From an uncultured Corynebacterium sp. (GTDB lineage: Bacteria; Actinomycetota; Actinomycetes; Mycobacteriales; Mycobacteriaceae), in the NCBI RefSeq assembly GCF_945649885.1, contig NZ_CALZFS010000007.1, positions 1 through 42,315 of the forward strand: 42,315 nucleotides of DNA, read 5' to 3'. The position numbers and the translations under genes are program-made. Positions within the stretch are counted from its first letter, which is position 1; each line of letters opens with the position of its first letter. Below, one piece after another: positions 1 through 9,631 of the stretch. Below the pieces are notes generated by a model. It saw only the letters and a list, made by a program, of their open reading frames with translations, was not told where the DNA came from and made no database searches.

Positions 1-119
1 ACCTGGCACTGGAGACTGACATTCCAGTCGTGGAGATTGCTGAAACCCCTGAGGTGGATGGAAAGTTCCTCGACACCTTCACCACCGCTGTCACCGACCT
101 TGAGCAGGCTGGCCGCTAG
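1..119 (+). CDS. Metal ABC transporter substrate-binding protein, C-terminal end (partial)
   Basis: An open frame enters from the left edge (first full codon at 3) and ends at TAG 117-119. The visible 38 residues contain PVVEIAETPEVDGKFLD, which resembles the C-terminal lobe of ZnuA/TroA-type periplasmic binding proteins of zinc or manganese importers. The gene for the transporter ATPase starts 10 bases downstream and the permease gene follows, the usual binding protein-ATPase-permease order. In C. glutamicum a zinc-regulated importer of this kind lies in the same neighbourhood, so zinc is the likely substrate, but the binding histidines are outside the window. Confidence 0.7.
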   Translation, partial: LALETDIPVVEIAETPEVDGKFLDTFTTAVTDLEQAGR

Positions 120-122
120 AAT
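117..122 (+). promoter_or_regulatory. Possible -10 hexamer for a leaderless znuC-type transcript
   Basis: TAGAAT overlaps the stop codon of the upstream gene and lies exactly 7 nt before ATG 130. No Shine-Dalgarno sequence is seen before that ATG. It may be an internal promoter of the operon. Confidence 0.35.
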
Positions 123-129
123 CAACACA

Positions 130-828
130 ATGCTATTGAATTTCACCGATGCCGCGGTGGATCCCCTGTGGAAGGACCTCAATCTCGGGCTCCGTCGGGG
201 TGAGATGATCGCTGTCCTGGGCCCCAACGGGGTGGGAAAATCCACCCTCCTGGGCACAATTCTGGGCACCCGCAAACTCACACACGGCTCAGTGGAAACC
301 AAGGCCCGGATCGGTTTCATCCCCCAGCAGCGGATGTTCCCGCGGGACCTGCCCTTGAGATCACGCGATCTTGTCTCCCTCGCCTCTGCGCATGGGGTGT
401 TCAAGAAGCGTCGGGCGGCCAAGGGGGACGTCGACAAGCTCTTGGAACGCGTCGGTGCCACCGGCCTGGCTGATCGCCGGGTGGGTGAGCTTTCCGGCGG
501 CCAGCAGCAGCTGATCCGTCAGGCCCAGGCCCTGGCCACACGGCCGGAGGTGCTGCTTGCCGACGAACCACTGCTCAGCCTCGATCCCGGCATCCAGCAG
601 CGCACCGTCGGGCTGCTCGGTGAGCTTCGTGCCGAGGGGATCGGTCAGATCATTGTCACCCATGACATCAATCCCCTGATCAGGCTGGTGGATCGGATTC
701 TCTACCTGGCCCCGCATGGACACACCATCGGTACCGTTGATGAGGTCATGCAGTCCGACCGACTCTCAGAACTCTACGACGCCCCCGTCACCGTGGTCCG
801 CGTCGATAACCGAATCGTGGTGGTTTGA
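130..828 (+). CDS. Zinc/manganese-type ABC transporter ATP-binding protein
   Basis: 232-residue ATPase of the metal-chelate ABC importer family. It should energise uptake of a divalent metal through the permease encoded next door. Visible motifs are Walker A GPNGVGKST at residues 31-39, signature LSGGQQQ at about 121-127, Walker B VLLADEP at about 141-147 and the switch histidine in VTHD near 178. An open frame extends upstream to 37, but those residues are low-complexity and overlap the binding-protein gene, so ATG 130 is preferred. A TAGAAT hexamer exactly 7 nt before this ATG suggests an additional leaderless start. The stop TGA 826-828 overlaps or abuts the permease start, consistent with translational coupling. 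C. glutamicum has a Zur-controlled importer at the equivalent place; substrate here is inferred. Confidence 0.85.
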   Translation: MLLNFTDAAVDPLWKDLNLGLRRGEMIAVLGPNGVGKSTLLGTILGTRKLTHGSVETKARIGFIPQQRMFPRDLPLRSRDLVSLASAHGVFKKRRAAKGDVDKLLERVGATGLADRRVGELSGGQQQLIRQAQALATRPEVLLADEPLLSLDPGIQQRTVGLLGELRAEGIGQIIVTHDINPLIRLVDRILYLAPHGHTIGTVDEVMQSDRLSELYDAPVTVVRVDNRIVVV

Positions 829-830
829 CC

Positions 831-1709
831 ATGGAAGCCTGGCTCACCGATACCCAGTACCTGCTGTCCGTCGGCTTTGTTCAGCATGCCCTCATCGCAG
901 CAGCCCTGCTTGGGCTGCTCTCCGGAGTGATGGCCCCGCTGATCGTGGTGCGGCAGATGTCCTTCTCCGTCCACGGCACCGCAGAGCTTGCCCTCATGGG
1001 CGCATCCGCCGCACTACTCTTCGGGCTGAATGTCGGCGGTGGCGCAGTGATCGGATCCATCGTGGCAGCCATCATGCTCGCGGTACTGGGCATGAAAAAC
1101 CAGGACAGTGCCGTGGGTGTGGTGATGAGTTTCGGGCTCGGCCTGGCAGTGCTCTTCATTCACCTGTATCCCGGGCGCAGCTCCACCGCATTCTCCCTGC
1201 TCACAGGGCAGATCGTGGGAGTATCCTCAGCTTCCTTGTGGATCCTGGTGGCGGTGACCGTGGTGGTCGTTGGTGCCGTGATCCTCTTCTGGCGCCCCCT
1301 GATGTTCGCCTCCGCTGATCCGCTGCTGGCCCAGGCATCCGGACTCAATATCCGCATGATCGCCATCGGCTTTGCCATCATGGTGGGTCTGACCACCTCA
1401 CAGTCCGTTCAGATTGTGGGCGCGCTGCTGGTGATGGCCCTGCTGATTGTCCCTGGTGCAGCAGCTGTCCAGATCACCGCCAACCCTGTCCTGGCGGTGG
1501 TGTTCTCTGTGATCTTCGCCCTGGTTTCAGCAGTCGGTGGTCTTGTCATTTCCCTCGCCCCGGGCCTTCCGGTAAGTGTTTTCGTCACCACCATTTCCTT
1601 CATCATCTACCTGGTGTGCAGGTTACTGGGGTGGCTCCGTGGGCGGGGCGCCCAGCGTGATGAGGACGCCTACAGGCGTCGACTCCTACACACGGACCAT
1701 CATCACTAA
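831..1709 (+). CDS. Zinc/manganese-type ABC transporter permease
   Basis: 292-residue integral membrane protein of the ABC-3 (ZnuB/TroC) family, almost entirely hydrophobic with about eight or nine membrane segments. Near the N-terminus the segment APLIVVRQMSFSVHGTAELA is typical of the family, including the conserved polar stretch in the second helix. The C-terminus ends HTDHHH, a histidine-rich tail fitting a metal transporter. ATG 831 lies 2 bases after the ATPase stop; a TTG at 825 in the same frame overlaps that stop and is an alternative start. There is no good ribosome binding site, so translation is probably coupled to the ATPase gene. A strong hairpin follows the gene and separates it from the convergent rlmB. 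Confidence 0.85.
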   Translation: MEAWLTDTQYLLSVGFVQHALIAAALLGLLSGVMAPLIVVRQMSFSVHGTAELALMGASAALLFGLNVGGGAVIGSIVAAIMLAVLGMKNQDSAVGVVMSFGLGLAVLFIHLYPGRSSTAFSLLTGQIVGVSSASLWILVAVTVVVVGAVILFWRPLMFASADPLLAQASGLNIRMIAIGFAIMVGLTTSQSVQIVGALLVMALLIVPGAAAVQITANPVLAVVFSVIFALVSAVGGLVISLAPGLPVSVFVTTISFIIYLVCRLLGWLRGRGAQRDEDAYRRRLLHTDHHH

Positions 1710-1736
1710 AACACCGGTTTATCCAGCGCAGAGATA

Positions 1737-1771
1737 AACCCTGGCTGTCCACATCATGGACACCCAGGGTT
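1737..1771. terminator. Hairpin between convergent metal permease and rlmB
   Basis: Arms AACCCTGGCTGTCCA and TGGACACCCAGGGTT pair at 14 of 15 positions with a 5-nt loop. It lies 27 bases after the permease stop and 25 bases from the rlmB stop on the other strand, so it may serve both genes. No long U-tract follows. Confidence 0.6.
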
Positions 1772-1795
1772 CATCTGTTGGCACAGTCTTGACAA

Positions 1796-2737
1796 CTAGC
1801 CCTTCAGGCGACGCTGACGGGCGAACTCTGACAGCACCACGCCGGCCGCGACAGAGGCGTTGAGTGATTCCACCCAGCCTTCAGTGGGGATGGACATGAT
1901 GGTGTCGCAATTTTCCTTGACCAGACGGGAGATACCCTTACCCTCTGAACCAACGACGATGACAACATTGTCGGTGCCGTCGTAGGTGTCCAGGGTGTGA
2001 TCGCCACCGGCATCCAGACCAACGATCTGGTAGCCGTTCTTCTGGAATTCCTTGATGGTGCGGTTCATGTTGGTTTCCTTGGCCACCGGCACACGCGCTG
2101 CGGTACCTGCGGAGGTACGCCATGCCACTGCGGTCACGGATGCGGAACGACGCTCCGGGATGATGACACCGTTGCCACCGAAGGCACCCACGGAGCGGAT
2201 GACCGCGCCGAGGTTGCGTGGATCGGTGATGTTGTCAAGGATGACGAACATACCTGGCTTGGGCAGGGCCGCAGCATCTGCGATGAGATCATGCAGATCT
2301 GCATATTCAAATGGTGGGATGGCCAGGCCGATGCCCTGGTGCATGCCGTTACCGGTCATACGATCCAGTTCCAGCTTATTCACCTCGAGCACCGGAAGTG
2401 CACGGTTGGCAGCCAGGTGGACGGCTTCGCTCAGACGCTCATCATTGGAGGTGCCTTCCGCAACATAGAGCGCGGTTGCCGGGACCTTAGCCTTCAGGCA
2501 CTCCAGAACTGGGTTGCGGCCGACAACAATTTCAGTCTGTTCACGCTGGTGACGGCCCTTATCACGACGCTGACGTTCCAGCTTGCGCTTGTGTGCCGCG
2601 TGATAGACACGGTCTTCTGCCTTGGGGGTTGGGCCTTTGCCGCGGAGGCCACGTTGGACTTCTCCACCGCTGCCCTTCTGGGCACCCTTCTTGTTTGTCT
2701 TGCGGACACCGCCGTGGCGGCCGTCATTTCCTGCCAT
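1796..2737 (-). CDS. rlmB: 23S rRNA 2'-O-methyltransferase, TrmH/SpoU family
   Basis: 313-residue SPOUT-class RNA ribose methyltransferase. The N-terminal ~65 residues are a Lys/Arg/Gly/Gln-rich extension, then a substrate-binding domain begins near [11 protein letters not shown]. The catalytic domain shows motif 1 [16 protein letters not shown] with the conserved N and R, motif 2 [13 protein letters not shown] and motif 3 [15 protein letters not shown], which form the knotted AdoMet site. RlmB methylates G2251 (E. coli numbering) of 23S rRNA; the mycobacterial neighbour of cysS is the orthologue often called tsnR. The start ATG 2737 follows an AGGAAGGG-type ribosome binding site. It lies 34 bases after cysS on the same strand and is probably cotranscribed. 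The exact nucleotide target is inferred from family and position. Confidence 0.9.
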   Translation of the reverse strand: MAGNDGRHGGVRKTNKKGAQKGSGGEVQRGLRGKGPTPKAEDRVYHAAHKRKLERQRRDKGRHQREQTEIVVGRNPVLECLKAKVPATALYVAEGTSNDERLSEAVHLAANRALPVLEVNKLELDRMTGNGMHQGIGLAIPPFEYADLHDLIADAAALPKPGMFVILDNITDPRNLGAVIRSVGAFGGNGVIIPERRSASVTAVAWRTSAGTAARVPVAKETNMNRTIKEFQKNGYQIVGLDAGGDHTLDTYDGTDNVVIVVGSEGKGISRLVKENCDTIMSIPTEGWVESLNASVAAGVVLSEFARQRRLKG

Positions 2738-2771
2738 TGTGAAAAAATTCCCTTCCTAGAAGTCTCCCACT

Positions 2772-4151
2772 CTACTGCAGTTTCCAAGACACGCCATCAG
2801 CGGTGTCTACCACATCGATTCCTGCAGCTGCCAGACGGTCGCGCACTTCATCGGCGACAGCCCAGTTCTTTTCCTCGCGTGCCTGCGCACGTCGTTCTAA
2901 TTCAGCGTTGACCAGCACGTCTAATGCCTCGAGTGCTGCGCCATCATCGGAGTCTGTGGCCCAGAGCTGTGGGTCGAAGCCTAAAACACCGGTCATCGCG
3001 CGAACGGTACCGGCGATGCGCTGTGCTGTTTCCATATCCCCATTGGCCAGTGCACTGTTACCTTCACGCACTGCATTGTGGATTTCTGCGAGTGCCTTGG
3101 GCACTGCCAGGTCTTCATCCATGGCAGCTTCAAAATCAGCGGTCCACTCGCCAACCTCGACCGCACCCACGCGCTCCAGGAAGGCTTCGATGCGCCTGTA
3201 GCCGGCTGCCGCCTCCGACAGTGCTCCCTCGGAGTACTCCAGAACGGAGCGGTAGTGCGCGGATCCGAGGTAGTAGCGCAGCTCCACCGGACGCACACTT
3301 TCCAGCATCTTCGGCACGGAGAGAACATTGCCCAGGGATTTGGACATCTTCTCCCCTGCCATGGTCACCCAGTGGTTGTGCATCCAATACTGGGCGAAGT
3401 CATCGCCAGCGGCGTGTGCCTGGGCGATCTCATTTTCATGGTGTGGGAACTGCAGGTCCAGTCCACCGCAGTGGATATCAAACTCCGCGCCCAGGTAGTA
3501 GGTAGCCATGGCTGAGCACTCAAGGTGCCAGCCGGGGCGTCCCGCACCCCAGGGGGTGGGCCAGTTCGGTTCGCCCGGCTTGGCGGCCTTCCATAAAGCG
3601 AAGTCCTGGGGGCCACGTTTGCCGAAGTTGTCGGTTTCGCCCTGTTCCATCTCCTCGACACGGTTACCGGACAACGATCCATAATCAGAGCCCTCGGCCT
3701 TGGACCAGGCGTCAACGTCGAAGTAAACGGAGCCCTCGACTTCATAGGCGAAGCCGTTGTCGATCAGGCGCTCCATGTACCGGACCATCTGGGTGACGTG
3801 TCCGGTGGCACGGGGTTCCACACTGGGTGGGAGCACACCGAGGGTTTCATAAGCCCAGGTGAATTCCCGTTCATAGGTGGAGACCCATTCCCACCAGGGG
3901 CGTCCGTTCTCGGCGGCCTTGGTGAGGATCTTGTCATCGATATCGGTGACATTACGGACAAAAGCCACGTCCAGGCCTTTGGACATGAGCCAGCGGCGCA
4001 GGATGTCAAAGGCCACGCCGGAGCGGACATGGCCGATGTGTGGCTGTGCCTGTGGGGTCGCACCACACAGGTACACCGAGGCATGACCTGGTTGAACAGG
4101 CTGAAATTCTCGAAGCGTACGGGTACCGGTGTCAAAGATGCGTAGAGTCAC
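2772..4151 (-). CDS. cysS: Cysteinyl-tRNA synthetase
   Basis: 459-residue class I aminoacyl-tRNA synthetase charging tRNA-Cys. The HIGH-type motif is PHIGHVRSG near residue 36, the KMSKS loop [10 protein letters not shown] lies in the middle, and zinc-binding Cys/His positions occur in HLECSAM and HHENEIAQ. An open frame runs upstream to 4184, but the family N-terminus [12 protein letters not shown] starts directly at GTG 4151. That GTG is preceded at exactly 7 nt by TAGACT, suggesting a leaderless transcript, although AGGGG just before it could also act as a weak ribosome site. In mycobacteria cysS lies directly next to ispF; here the ptsS-to-siaI block separates them, which may be why cysS has its own promoter-like hexamer. 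Confidence 0.95.
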   Translation of the reverse strand: MTLRIFDTGTRTLREFQPVQPGHASVYLCGATPQAQPHIGHVRSGVAFDILRRWLMSKGLDVAFVRNVTDIDDKILTKAAENGRPWWEWVSTYEREFTWAYETLGVLPPSVEPRATGHVTQMVRYMERLIDNGFAYEVEGSVYFDVDAWSKAEGSDYGSLSGNRVEEMEQGETDNFGKRGPQDFALWKAAKPGEPNWPTPWGAGRPGWHLECSAMATYYLGAEFDIHCGGLDLQFPHHENEIAQAHAAGDDFAQYWMHNHWVTMAGEKMSKSLGNVLSVPKMLESVRPVELRYYLGSAHYRSVLEYSEGALSEAAAGYRRIEAFLERVGAVEVGEWTADFEAAMDEDLAVPKALAEIHNAVREGNSALANGDMETAQRIAGTVRAMTGVLGFDPQLWATDSDDGAALEALDVLVNAELERRAQAREEKNWAVADEVRDRLAAAGIDVVDTADGVSWKLQ

Positions 4152-4158
4152 GTCCCCT

Positions 4159-4164
4159 AGTCTA
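4159..4164 (-). promoter_or_regulatory. Possible -10 hexamer for leaderless cysS
   Basis: Read on the minus strand, TAGACT is followed by 7 nt (AGGGGAC) and then the GTG start of cysS. The fit to TANNNT at fixed spacing suggests a transcript beginning at or near the start codon. Confidence 0.4.
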
Positions 4165-4193
4165 ACCTGTGTACGAACACGCAAGGATTCAAC

Positions 4194-6179
4194 TTAAGGT
4201 GTAGCAGGCACTGTTTCTTTAATTGCAACGTTAAGAAGGTTGGCTCCCGCTTCAATTTCACCCAAACCATAAGTATTGACAGGTCCGGTTTTCTTGTAAT
4301 TGGAGACAACAATCGGCGTGGTTACCTCATAACCTGCAGCCTTGATGGCATCGATATCGAATTCACACAGCAGCTCACCTGCTTGGACTTCATCGCCTTG
4401 CTTTTTCAGCGAGTTAAAGTGCGTGCCGTTGAGGTTTACTGTGTCGAAACCAATGTGCATCAAGATATCCACATTGGAACCATCCTCAGCCTTGGTGCGA
4501 ACTGCGAAAGCATGGCCAGATGGGAATGCCACCACAATCTTTCCACTCACCGGAGAAACTAACTGCCCCTTGGTTGGGACGATGGCAACGCCCGAGCCAA
4601 GCTTTCCGCTGGCAAACATGGCATCGCTGACGCTGCTCAGTGCAATAGCTTCACCGGTCAAAGGTGCCTGGATGATGGTGGAATCGTTTGAAAATTCTGC
4701 GGGTGCTTCTGCTTCGGCTTTGGTCGTTCCTGCAGGCACTGGAGCAGCGGTTGCATCTGGATCAATGCTGCCGTTGCGGCGAACCAAGTAAAGGCCATAA
4801 GCAATCGCTGCGCCGAATGCGATGAAGAAGGTAACAACTGCACACACCAAGAACATGACCATATCTGGGGCATCAATAGAGACAACACCCAAGAAACCTG
4901 CAGCGCCCAACGCAACTGCCTTGATATTAAAGAGTGCAATCAAAGCGCCACCGATAGCTGCGGTACCGATACCGATGAAGAACGGCCAGCGCAGGCGAAG
5001 GTTCACACCGAAGATCGCAGGCTCCGTAATACCAAGAACAGCGGAGACACCTGAAGCACCTGCAAGGCCCTTGAGCTTTTCACTCTTCGCCAGGAAGAAC
5101 ACTGCCAAACATGCCGCACCCTGGGCGATGTTAGCCATAGATGCCGTTGCGAAGATGAAGGATCCACCCTGGTTAAACAGCTCCAGCTCAATTGGCGGGA
5201 AGGACTGGTGCAGACCAGTGATGACGATTGGTGAGTAGACCAGACCGAAGAGCAGACCGCCGACTGGACCACCGAAATCATAAAGTCCCTGTAGACCGTG
5301 TGCCAGCACATCGCCCACCCAGCGCATTGCTGGGCCAATGGCGATGAATGTAAGGAATCCGGTGAGCAGCAACGTCAGCACTGGAGTGATCAGGAAGTCT
5401 GCAGTGCCCTTGAGTCGCTTGTGCAAGAACTTTTCGATCGTTGCCAGAATCCAAGAAACCACCAGCACAGGAAGCACGGTGCCCTGGTAACCGGCTTGGG
5501 CAACATCTAAACCAAACAGGGACCACATAGGCATTTCGCCCGCAGCCATGGTGGCGGCCACGTCGTAGCCGTTAACCAGGGTTGGGAACACCATCGCCAT
5601 ACCAATGCCGGCGCCCAGGAACTCATTGCCACCGAAACGCTTGGTTGCGGTGAAACCAACCAACACTGGCAAGAACGCGAACGGCGCAGATGCCATGAGG
5701 TTGATCATCTCAGCAACACCGCTGATCTGAGGGAACATCTCCACCAGTGATTGCGGACCGAACAGATCCTGCGCAACCAACACATTGTTGATAGCCATGA
5801 GCAGACCGCCACCAACCAAGATTGGAATCAGCGGGACGAAAATGTCCGCCAATACCTTCACAGCACGGCTGAACCAGTTGGCGTTGTTAGCCACAACATC
5901 TTTGAGCTGCTCTGTGGACACAGCGATGTCTTTGGAGGTTGCGTCATCGAGTTCTTTGAAAACATGATCCACATCGCCTGGCCCGACGATGATCTGGAAC
6001 ATACCACCCGTTTCAAACGTGCCTTTCAGATCTGGATCATCATCCAGACTTTGGCGATCCACATCCTTGGTGTCTTTGAGCACGAGGCGTAAACGCGTTG
6101 CACAGTGTGCGGCGGCGACAATGTTGTCTTCGCCGCCAATGTCGCGCAGGATGCGTTGCGCGAGGTCCTTATGGTCCAT
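4194..6179 (-). CDS. ptsS: Sucrose-specific PTS enzyme IIBCA
   Basis: 661-residue phosphotransferase permease that imports and phosphorylates sucrose to sucrose-6-phosphate. Domain order is B (residues 1 to ~90, phosphocysteine C26 in AAHCATRL), C (about 105-480, membrane transporter) and A (about 510-655, phosphohistidine H575 in ILMHIGFD), joined by an Ala/Pro/Glu linker. ATG 6179 is chosen because AAGGAGAA precedes it at 5 nt; a 14-residue upstream extension in frame has no support. The product ScrB is encoded just upstream in another operon. Base composition is clearly lower in GC than flanking genes. A TTTGTG-N8-CACAAA site lies about 115 bp before the start and may bind the cAMP-dependent regulator GlxR, which controls ptsS in C. 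glutamicum. No obvious terminator separates it from cysS. Confidence 0.93.
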   Translation of the reverse strand: MDHKDLAQRILRDIGGEDNIVAAAHCATRLRLVLKDTKDVDRQSLDDDPDLKGTFETGGMFQIIVGPGDVDHVFKELDDATSKDIAVSTEQLKDVVANNANWFSRAVKVLADIFVPLIPILVGGGLLMAINNVLVAQDLFGPQSLVEMFPQISGVAEMINLMASAPFAFLPVLVGFTATKRFGGNEFLGAGIGMAMVFPTLVNGYDVAATMAAGEMPMWSLFGLDVAQAGYQGTVLPVLVVSWILATIEKFLHKRLKGTADFLITPVLTLLLTGFLTFIAIGPAMRWVGDVLAHGLQGLYDFGGPVGGLLFGLVYSPIVITGLHQSFPPIELELFNQGGSFIFATASMANIAQGAACLAVFFLAKSEKLKGLAGASGVSAVLGITEPAIFGVNLRLRWPFFIGIGTAAIGGALIALFNIKAVALGAAGFLGVVSIDAPDMVMFLVCAVVTFFIAFGAAIAYGLYLVRRNGSIDPDATAAPVPAGTTKAEAEAPAEFSNDSTIIQAPLTGEAIALSSVSDAMFASGKLGSGVAIVPTKGQLVSPVSGKIVVAFPSGHAFAVRTKAEDGSNVDILMHIGFDTVNLNGTHFNSLKKQGDEVQAGELLCEFDIDAIKAAGYEVTTPIVVSNYKKTGPVNTYGLGEIEAGANLLNVAIKETVPATP

Positions 6180-6292
6180 GAATTTCTCCTTAACCGGGAA
6201 GAAACAAAAATATTCAGACATGAATGTTTGTTCAAAAGCTAAACAACATTAAACCTGTTTATTTGTGTCCGATCAAGGGATTTTGCGAAGTA

Positions 6293-6312
6293 TTTGTGCA
6301 ATTCGCCACAAA
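6293..6312. promoter_or_regulatory. Candidate GlxR (CRP-type) operator upstream of ptsS
   Basis: TTTGTG and CACAAA form a perfect 6-bp inverted repeat with 8 nt between. It fits the TGTG-N8-CACA core of CRP/GlxR sites, though the preferred TGTGA/TCACA fifth base is not met. It lies 114-133 bases before the ptsS start and just downstream of scrB. GlxR regulation of ptsS is known in C. glutamicum; binding here is inferred. Confidence 0.45.
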
Positions 6313-6329
6313 AGACCCTTTTTTATGAC

Positions 6330-7631
6330 TTATCTCTCAATAGTGTCACCTTTGAAGGCCCGGAAAGCGAATGAAACCTGTCCATCACCTGCAGTTATCT
6401 CAATGGCTGTATTATCGTCCGCGATCACTAATTCGCCAGGTTTTACCTCAGCTACGCGACGATCACCATCACGATCCACAGACAAACGGACACCATCCCA
6501 CTCGAGGGAAATATTGCCTCGGATGTCTACTCGGACAGGTTCAGAACCTAATACAGATCTGATTACCCCCGACTCCCCCTCTGGGAGAAGAAGCTCTTGA
6601 TAGATCGCGTGGTTGCGCAAATGAAGCTTGCGGGGCACAGTCAGGCAATGCACCCATCCTTCCTGTGCAACTGTTGGGTGATCATCCTGCGCGGGCAGCC
6701 CCATCCAGCCCACGAGCCAGGCATCAGAACCGTTTACTGCAACCTGCGGTGCGTAGAATTCATGGCCGAAATCCAGCTCGCTGAATCCTCGCAAGACGCG
6801 GAAGGTCGTTCCTTCAAGCTTGCCGACGACATATCCGCACTGGTCAGAGCTTGCGTAGTGAGTAACCTCATCGTGGATTCGGTCCAATCCTTGTGGACAG
6901 AAAATCAGCACGTCGAGATCTTCGCCAGTTTCTTCATCGCGAAGCGTAAAAAGGTTGGGGCATTCCCACATGTAGCCACCGGGAACGAGATCAGGAGCAG
7001 AACCAGGTTGTGCATCACTGAGGTCAAAGGTGATTTCACCGGAGAATTCCCAGTTTTCAAGATCTGTCGAGCGGTATAGAACCGCTGCACCGGTGAGGTT
7101 TTCGCGTTGAGCCCCAAGAACCATTTTCCAACCATCACCATCAGGGCTGATCATGGGATCGCGGTAATGGGGTGTGAAACCGCTGGCGGGTCCGTCGATA
7201 AGCGGATTTTTAGGCGAACGGCGATGAATGCCTCCCATCAGCCCAGTTGGGTCCTCGACTTCGACGAGGTTTTGGGTGGCGCGGCGCTTGCCGTCAATTT
7301 TTAGGTTGCCGGTGTAGAAAAGTTTAAGTGTGCCGTCAGTAAATACGGCTCCACCGGAATAGCATCCATCCAGGTCATAGGATGCATCCGGGTAAAGAGC
7401 GTCGGGCAGGTGCGTCCACTGCAATCGCTGCGGTCCGGTCAACGGCGTGGTGGTCTGAGCCCAGCCGGTGCGCTTTGGTGCGAAGGGGAAACCTGGATCG
7501 TGCTGGTAGTAGACGTGGAGGGTATCTCCATCGACGTACATTCCGTTGGGATCATTGAGCCTGCCCTGCGGAGGAGTCACATGGTACGCAGGGCGCAAAC
7601 TGGAAAGTTCTGTGTGCATAGCCCCACACAC
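6330..7631 (-). CDS. scrB: Sucrose-6-phosphate hydrolase (GH32)
   Basis: 433-residue glycoside hydrolase family 32 enzyme that splits sucrose-6-phosphate from PtsS into glucose-6-phosphate and fructose. The nucleophile lies in RLNDPNG (D27), the transition-state stabiliser in YRDP (D158) and the acid/base in WECPNLF (E223). A five-bladed propeller and C-terminal beta sandwich are expected for this length. GTG 7631 has AGGA 5 nt upstream; ATG 7619 in the same frame is the alternative. The gene follows nagB by 17 bases and is the last gene of nagA-nagB-scrB, so sucrose use is tied to amino-sugar control, as in C. glutamicum. GC content is low, like ptsS and unlike nagB. Confidence 0.93.
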   Translation of the reverse strand: MCGAMHTELSSLRPAYHVTPPQGRLNDPNGMYVDGDTLHVYYQHDPGFPFAPKRTGWAQTTTPLTGPQRLQWTHLPDALYPDASYDLDGCYSGGAVFTDGTLKLFYTGNLKIDGKRRATQNLVEVEDPTGLMGGIHRRSPKNPLIDGPASGFTPHYRDPMISPDGDGWKMVLGAQRENLTGAAVLYRSTDLENWEFSGEITFDLSDAQPGSAPDLVPGGYMWECPNLFTLRDEETGEDLDVLIFCPQGLDRIHDEVTHYASSDQCGYVVGKLEGTTFRVLRGFSELDFGHEFYAPQVAVNGSDAWLVGWMGLPAQDDHPTVAQEGWVHCLTVPRKLHLRNHAIYQELLLPEGESGVIRSVLGSEPVRVDIRGNISLEWDGVRLSVDRDGDRRVAEVKPGELVIADDNTAIEITAGDGQVSFAFRAFKGDTIER

Positions 7632-7648
7632 TACTTTCCTTTTTGTTT

Positions 7649-8410
7649 CTAGCGCAGCTTTAATTGCTCCATGAGACGGTAGTGATCAGCGTTTTCCAGC
7701 TTGGATGCTGCTGCTTCATCAACGATGATGGTGGCATTGTTGTGCATCTGCAGGATGGAACCTGGGCAAGAAGCAGTCAGCGGGCCTTCGACGATGCCTG
7801 CGATGGCAACTGCCTTGGACGCACCGGTGGCCACCAGGACGATGTTCTCGGCGCTCATGATGGTGCCCAGTCCCTGGGTCATGGCGTGGGTGGGGACTTC
7901 CTCGATGGTGTCGAAGAATCGGGCGTTGTCCTTGATGGTCTGCGGGTGCAGTGCCTGGACCTTGGTGGGTCCCTGCAGGGAGGAGGTCGGCTCATTGAAA
8001 CCGATGTGGCCGTTCACGCCCACACCGAGCAGCTGGATGGCGACGCCGGCGTCGATGATCTTGGCTTCGTATTCCGCCACCGCGTGGTATGGATCAGGGT
8101 CAGTGCTGTCCGGGCTGTGGACATTGGCATCCTCGAAGTCCACGAGTGCGGTGAACTCGTTGCGAATGGTCTTGAAATAACTGTTGTCATCGTCGCGGTC
8201 CAGGCCGACATATTCATCCAGCAGGAAGGCCTGGATGTTCTTGAAGGACAGTTCGCCGGCCTCATAGAGGCGGATCAGTTCCTTGTAGGTGCTCAGCGGT
8301 GAGGACCCGGTGGCTAGGCCGAGGGTCTTTCCCTGCTGAACGAAAGGTGCAATGACAGCGGCTGCCGCCTTGCCTACTTCTTGAGCGTTCGCCCGAATAA
8401 TGATGTCCAT
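7649..8410 (-). CDS. nagB: Glucosamine-6-phosphate deaminase
   Basis: 253-residue enzyme converting glucosamine-6-phosphate to fructose-6-phosphate and ammonia, the last step of amino-sugar and sialic acid breakdown. Family motifs are the phosphate loop GLATGSSPLSTY (31-42), LDEYVGL with the catalytic Asp/Glu (D65), and GVNGHIGFNEP with catalytic H135 near 131-141. Length is normal for the short, actinobacterial form. AAAGGAC precedes the ATG. It lies 31 bases after nagA and 17 bases before scrB, one transcription unit by spacing. Expression is probably repressed by NanR through the operator upstream of nagA. Confidence 0.96.
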   Translation of the reverse strand: MDIIIRANAQEVGKAAAAVIAPFVQQGKTLGLATGSSPLSTYKELIRLYEAGELSFKNIQAFLLDEYVGLDRDDDNSYFKTIRNEFTALVDFEDANVHSPDSTDPDPYHAVAEYEAKIIDAGVAIQLLGVGVNGHIGFNEPTSSLQGPTKVQALHPQTIKDNARFFDTIEEVPTHAMTQGLGTIMSAENIVLVATGASKAVAIAGIVEGPLTASCPGSILQMHNNATIIVDEAAASKLENADHYRLMEQLKLR

Positions 8411-8441
8411 TCTCAGTGTCCTTTTCAGATCGTGTTATTAA

Positions 8442-9572
8442 TCAAACTATCGGGCCGTCGGTCCAAACTTGGTTAATTTTGCCACTTGAGTCGAAAACCA
8501 CAATATTCAGGGGAGCTCCCGAAAAAATCCCCAGGTCAGAAAGCCCCAGTACTTGCGCTGGTGTGGACGAGGTGTGGGTGGTGGCGTCGATAAGCGTCAT
8601 GCCGCGTGCCACGTGACGGGAAAACTGTTGCGCCAGAGTACTTGTACCCCCGGCCAATGTGCCATCGTACAGGCGGGCAACGCCCCCACTGACCACCACA
8701 TCCAATTGCCCCAGAGCATAATCGCCATCGGGCATTCCGGCGGCCTCCATGGCGTCGGTGACAAAGACCGCGTTGGTGCGCGCTCCGTCGACGATGCCGT
8801 CATGCAGGTGGACGCCGTCAGCAACCAGCTCCACATAGGCCTTGGAGGCCGCAGCCGCAGCCAGCAGGGCTCCTGCGGCACCCGGTGCGCGGTGGTGCAG
8901 CGGAGGCATGGCGTTGAACAGGTGCGTTGCGGTGACGGTCAGTCCACGTTCCAGTGCCTTGTCGACGCCCGACTGTGTCTGCTCAAAATCTGCGTCGGTG
9001 TGCCCGAAGGAGCAGATGATGTTGTGGGTGGCGCACAGATCCAGCATTTCCTCCAGGTTGTCGGTTTCCGGGGCCAGGGTGATGGAGCGGACCCAGCCGT
9101 TGGCGGCGGTGATGATGGCCGCGAAGTCCTGCGGATTGCCGGGGTAGATGTACTCCGGGTTCTGGGCGCCACAGCGGCAGGCGTTGATATAGGGGCCTTC
9201 CAGGTGGAATCCGTGGAGCAGGCCTTCCTCGCACAGTGGGATGAGTGTGTGTAGCTGGGAGATCAGGGCATCGGGTGCTGCTGAGACCATGCTGGCCAAC
9301 AGGGTGGTGGTGCCGTTGCTGCGGTGGAAGAGTGCCGCTTGGCGTGCCTGTTCATAGGTTCCGGTGGGAAATGCGCCGCCGAAGCCGCCGTGGTTGTGGA
9401 GGTCCACAAACCCGGGGACGATGGTGGGTCCGATGGGGTTGAAGCCCTCTCCGGACACGGGTGTGCCGGTGACTGAGGTGATGTGGCCATCCTGGAAGTT
9501 GAGGTGGCCGTCAAGCACTCCGTCCGGGGTGACGATCCACCCCTGAAGTTCTCCTGACATGGGTTTGTCCAT
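8442..9572 (-). CDS. nagA: N-acetylglucosamine-6-phosphate deacetylase
   Basis: 376-residue amidohydrolase removing acetate from GlcNAc-6-phosphate. Metal and substrate residues are visible in VDLHNHGGFGG, HLEGPYINACRCGAQNP, SFGHTDAD, THLFNAMPPLHHR and the catalytic Asp in VTDAMEAAG. The segment CRCGAQNP replaces the more common KGAHN, a moderate variation of the substrate loop. ATG 9572 has GAAGGG about 8 nt upstream. It is the first gene of the nagA-nagB-scrB operon and is divergent from nanA, sharing a 132-bp control region that holds a probable NanR operator. Confidence 0.95.
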   Translation of the reverse strand: MDKPMSGELQGWIVTPDGVLDGHLNFQDGHITSVTGTPVSGEGFNPIGPTIVPGFVDLHNHGGFGGAFPTGTYEQARQAALFHRSNGTTTLLASMVSAAPDALISQLHTLIPLCEEGLLHGFHLEGPYINACRCGAQNPEYIYPGNPQDFAAIITAANGWVRSITLAPETDNLEEMLDLCATHNIICSFGHTDADFEQTQSGVDKALERGLTVTATHLFNAMPPLHHRAPGAAGALLAAAAASKAYVELVADGVHLHDGIVDGARTNAVFVTDAMEAAGMPDGDYALGQLDVVVSGGVARLYDGTLAGGTSTLAQQFSRHVARGMTLIDATTHTSSTPAQVLGLSDLGIFSGAPLNIVVFDSSGKINQVWTDGPIV

Positions 9573-9631
9573 GTTGCACCCTTCTTGAATGCAGGTGTGA
9601 GGGGAAGTCTGTCAAAAGGGGAAAGAAAATC

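Noticed and set aside
37..129. Upstream extension of the metal ATPase frame
   Set aside because: It overlaps the binding-protein gene in another frame and has Ser/Pro-rich low-complexity sequence; ATG 130 fits the family.
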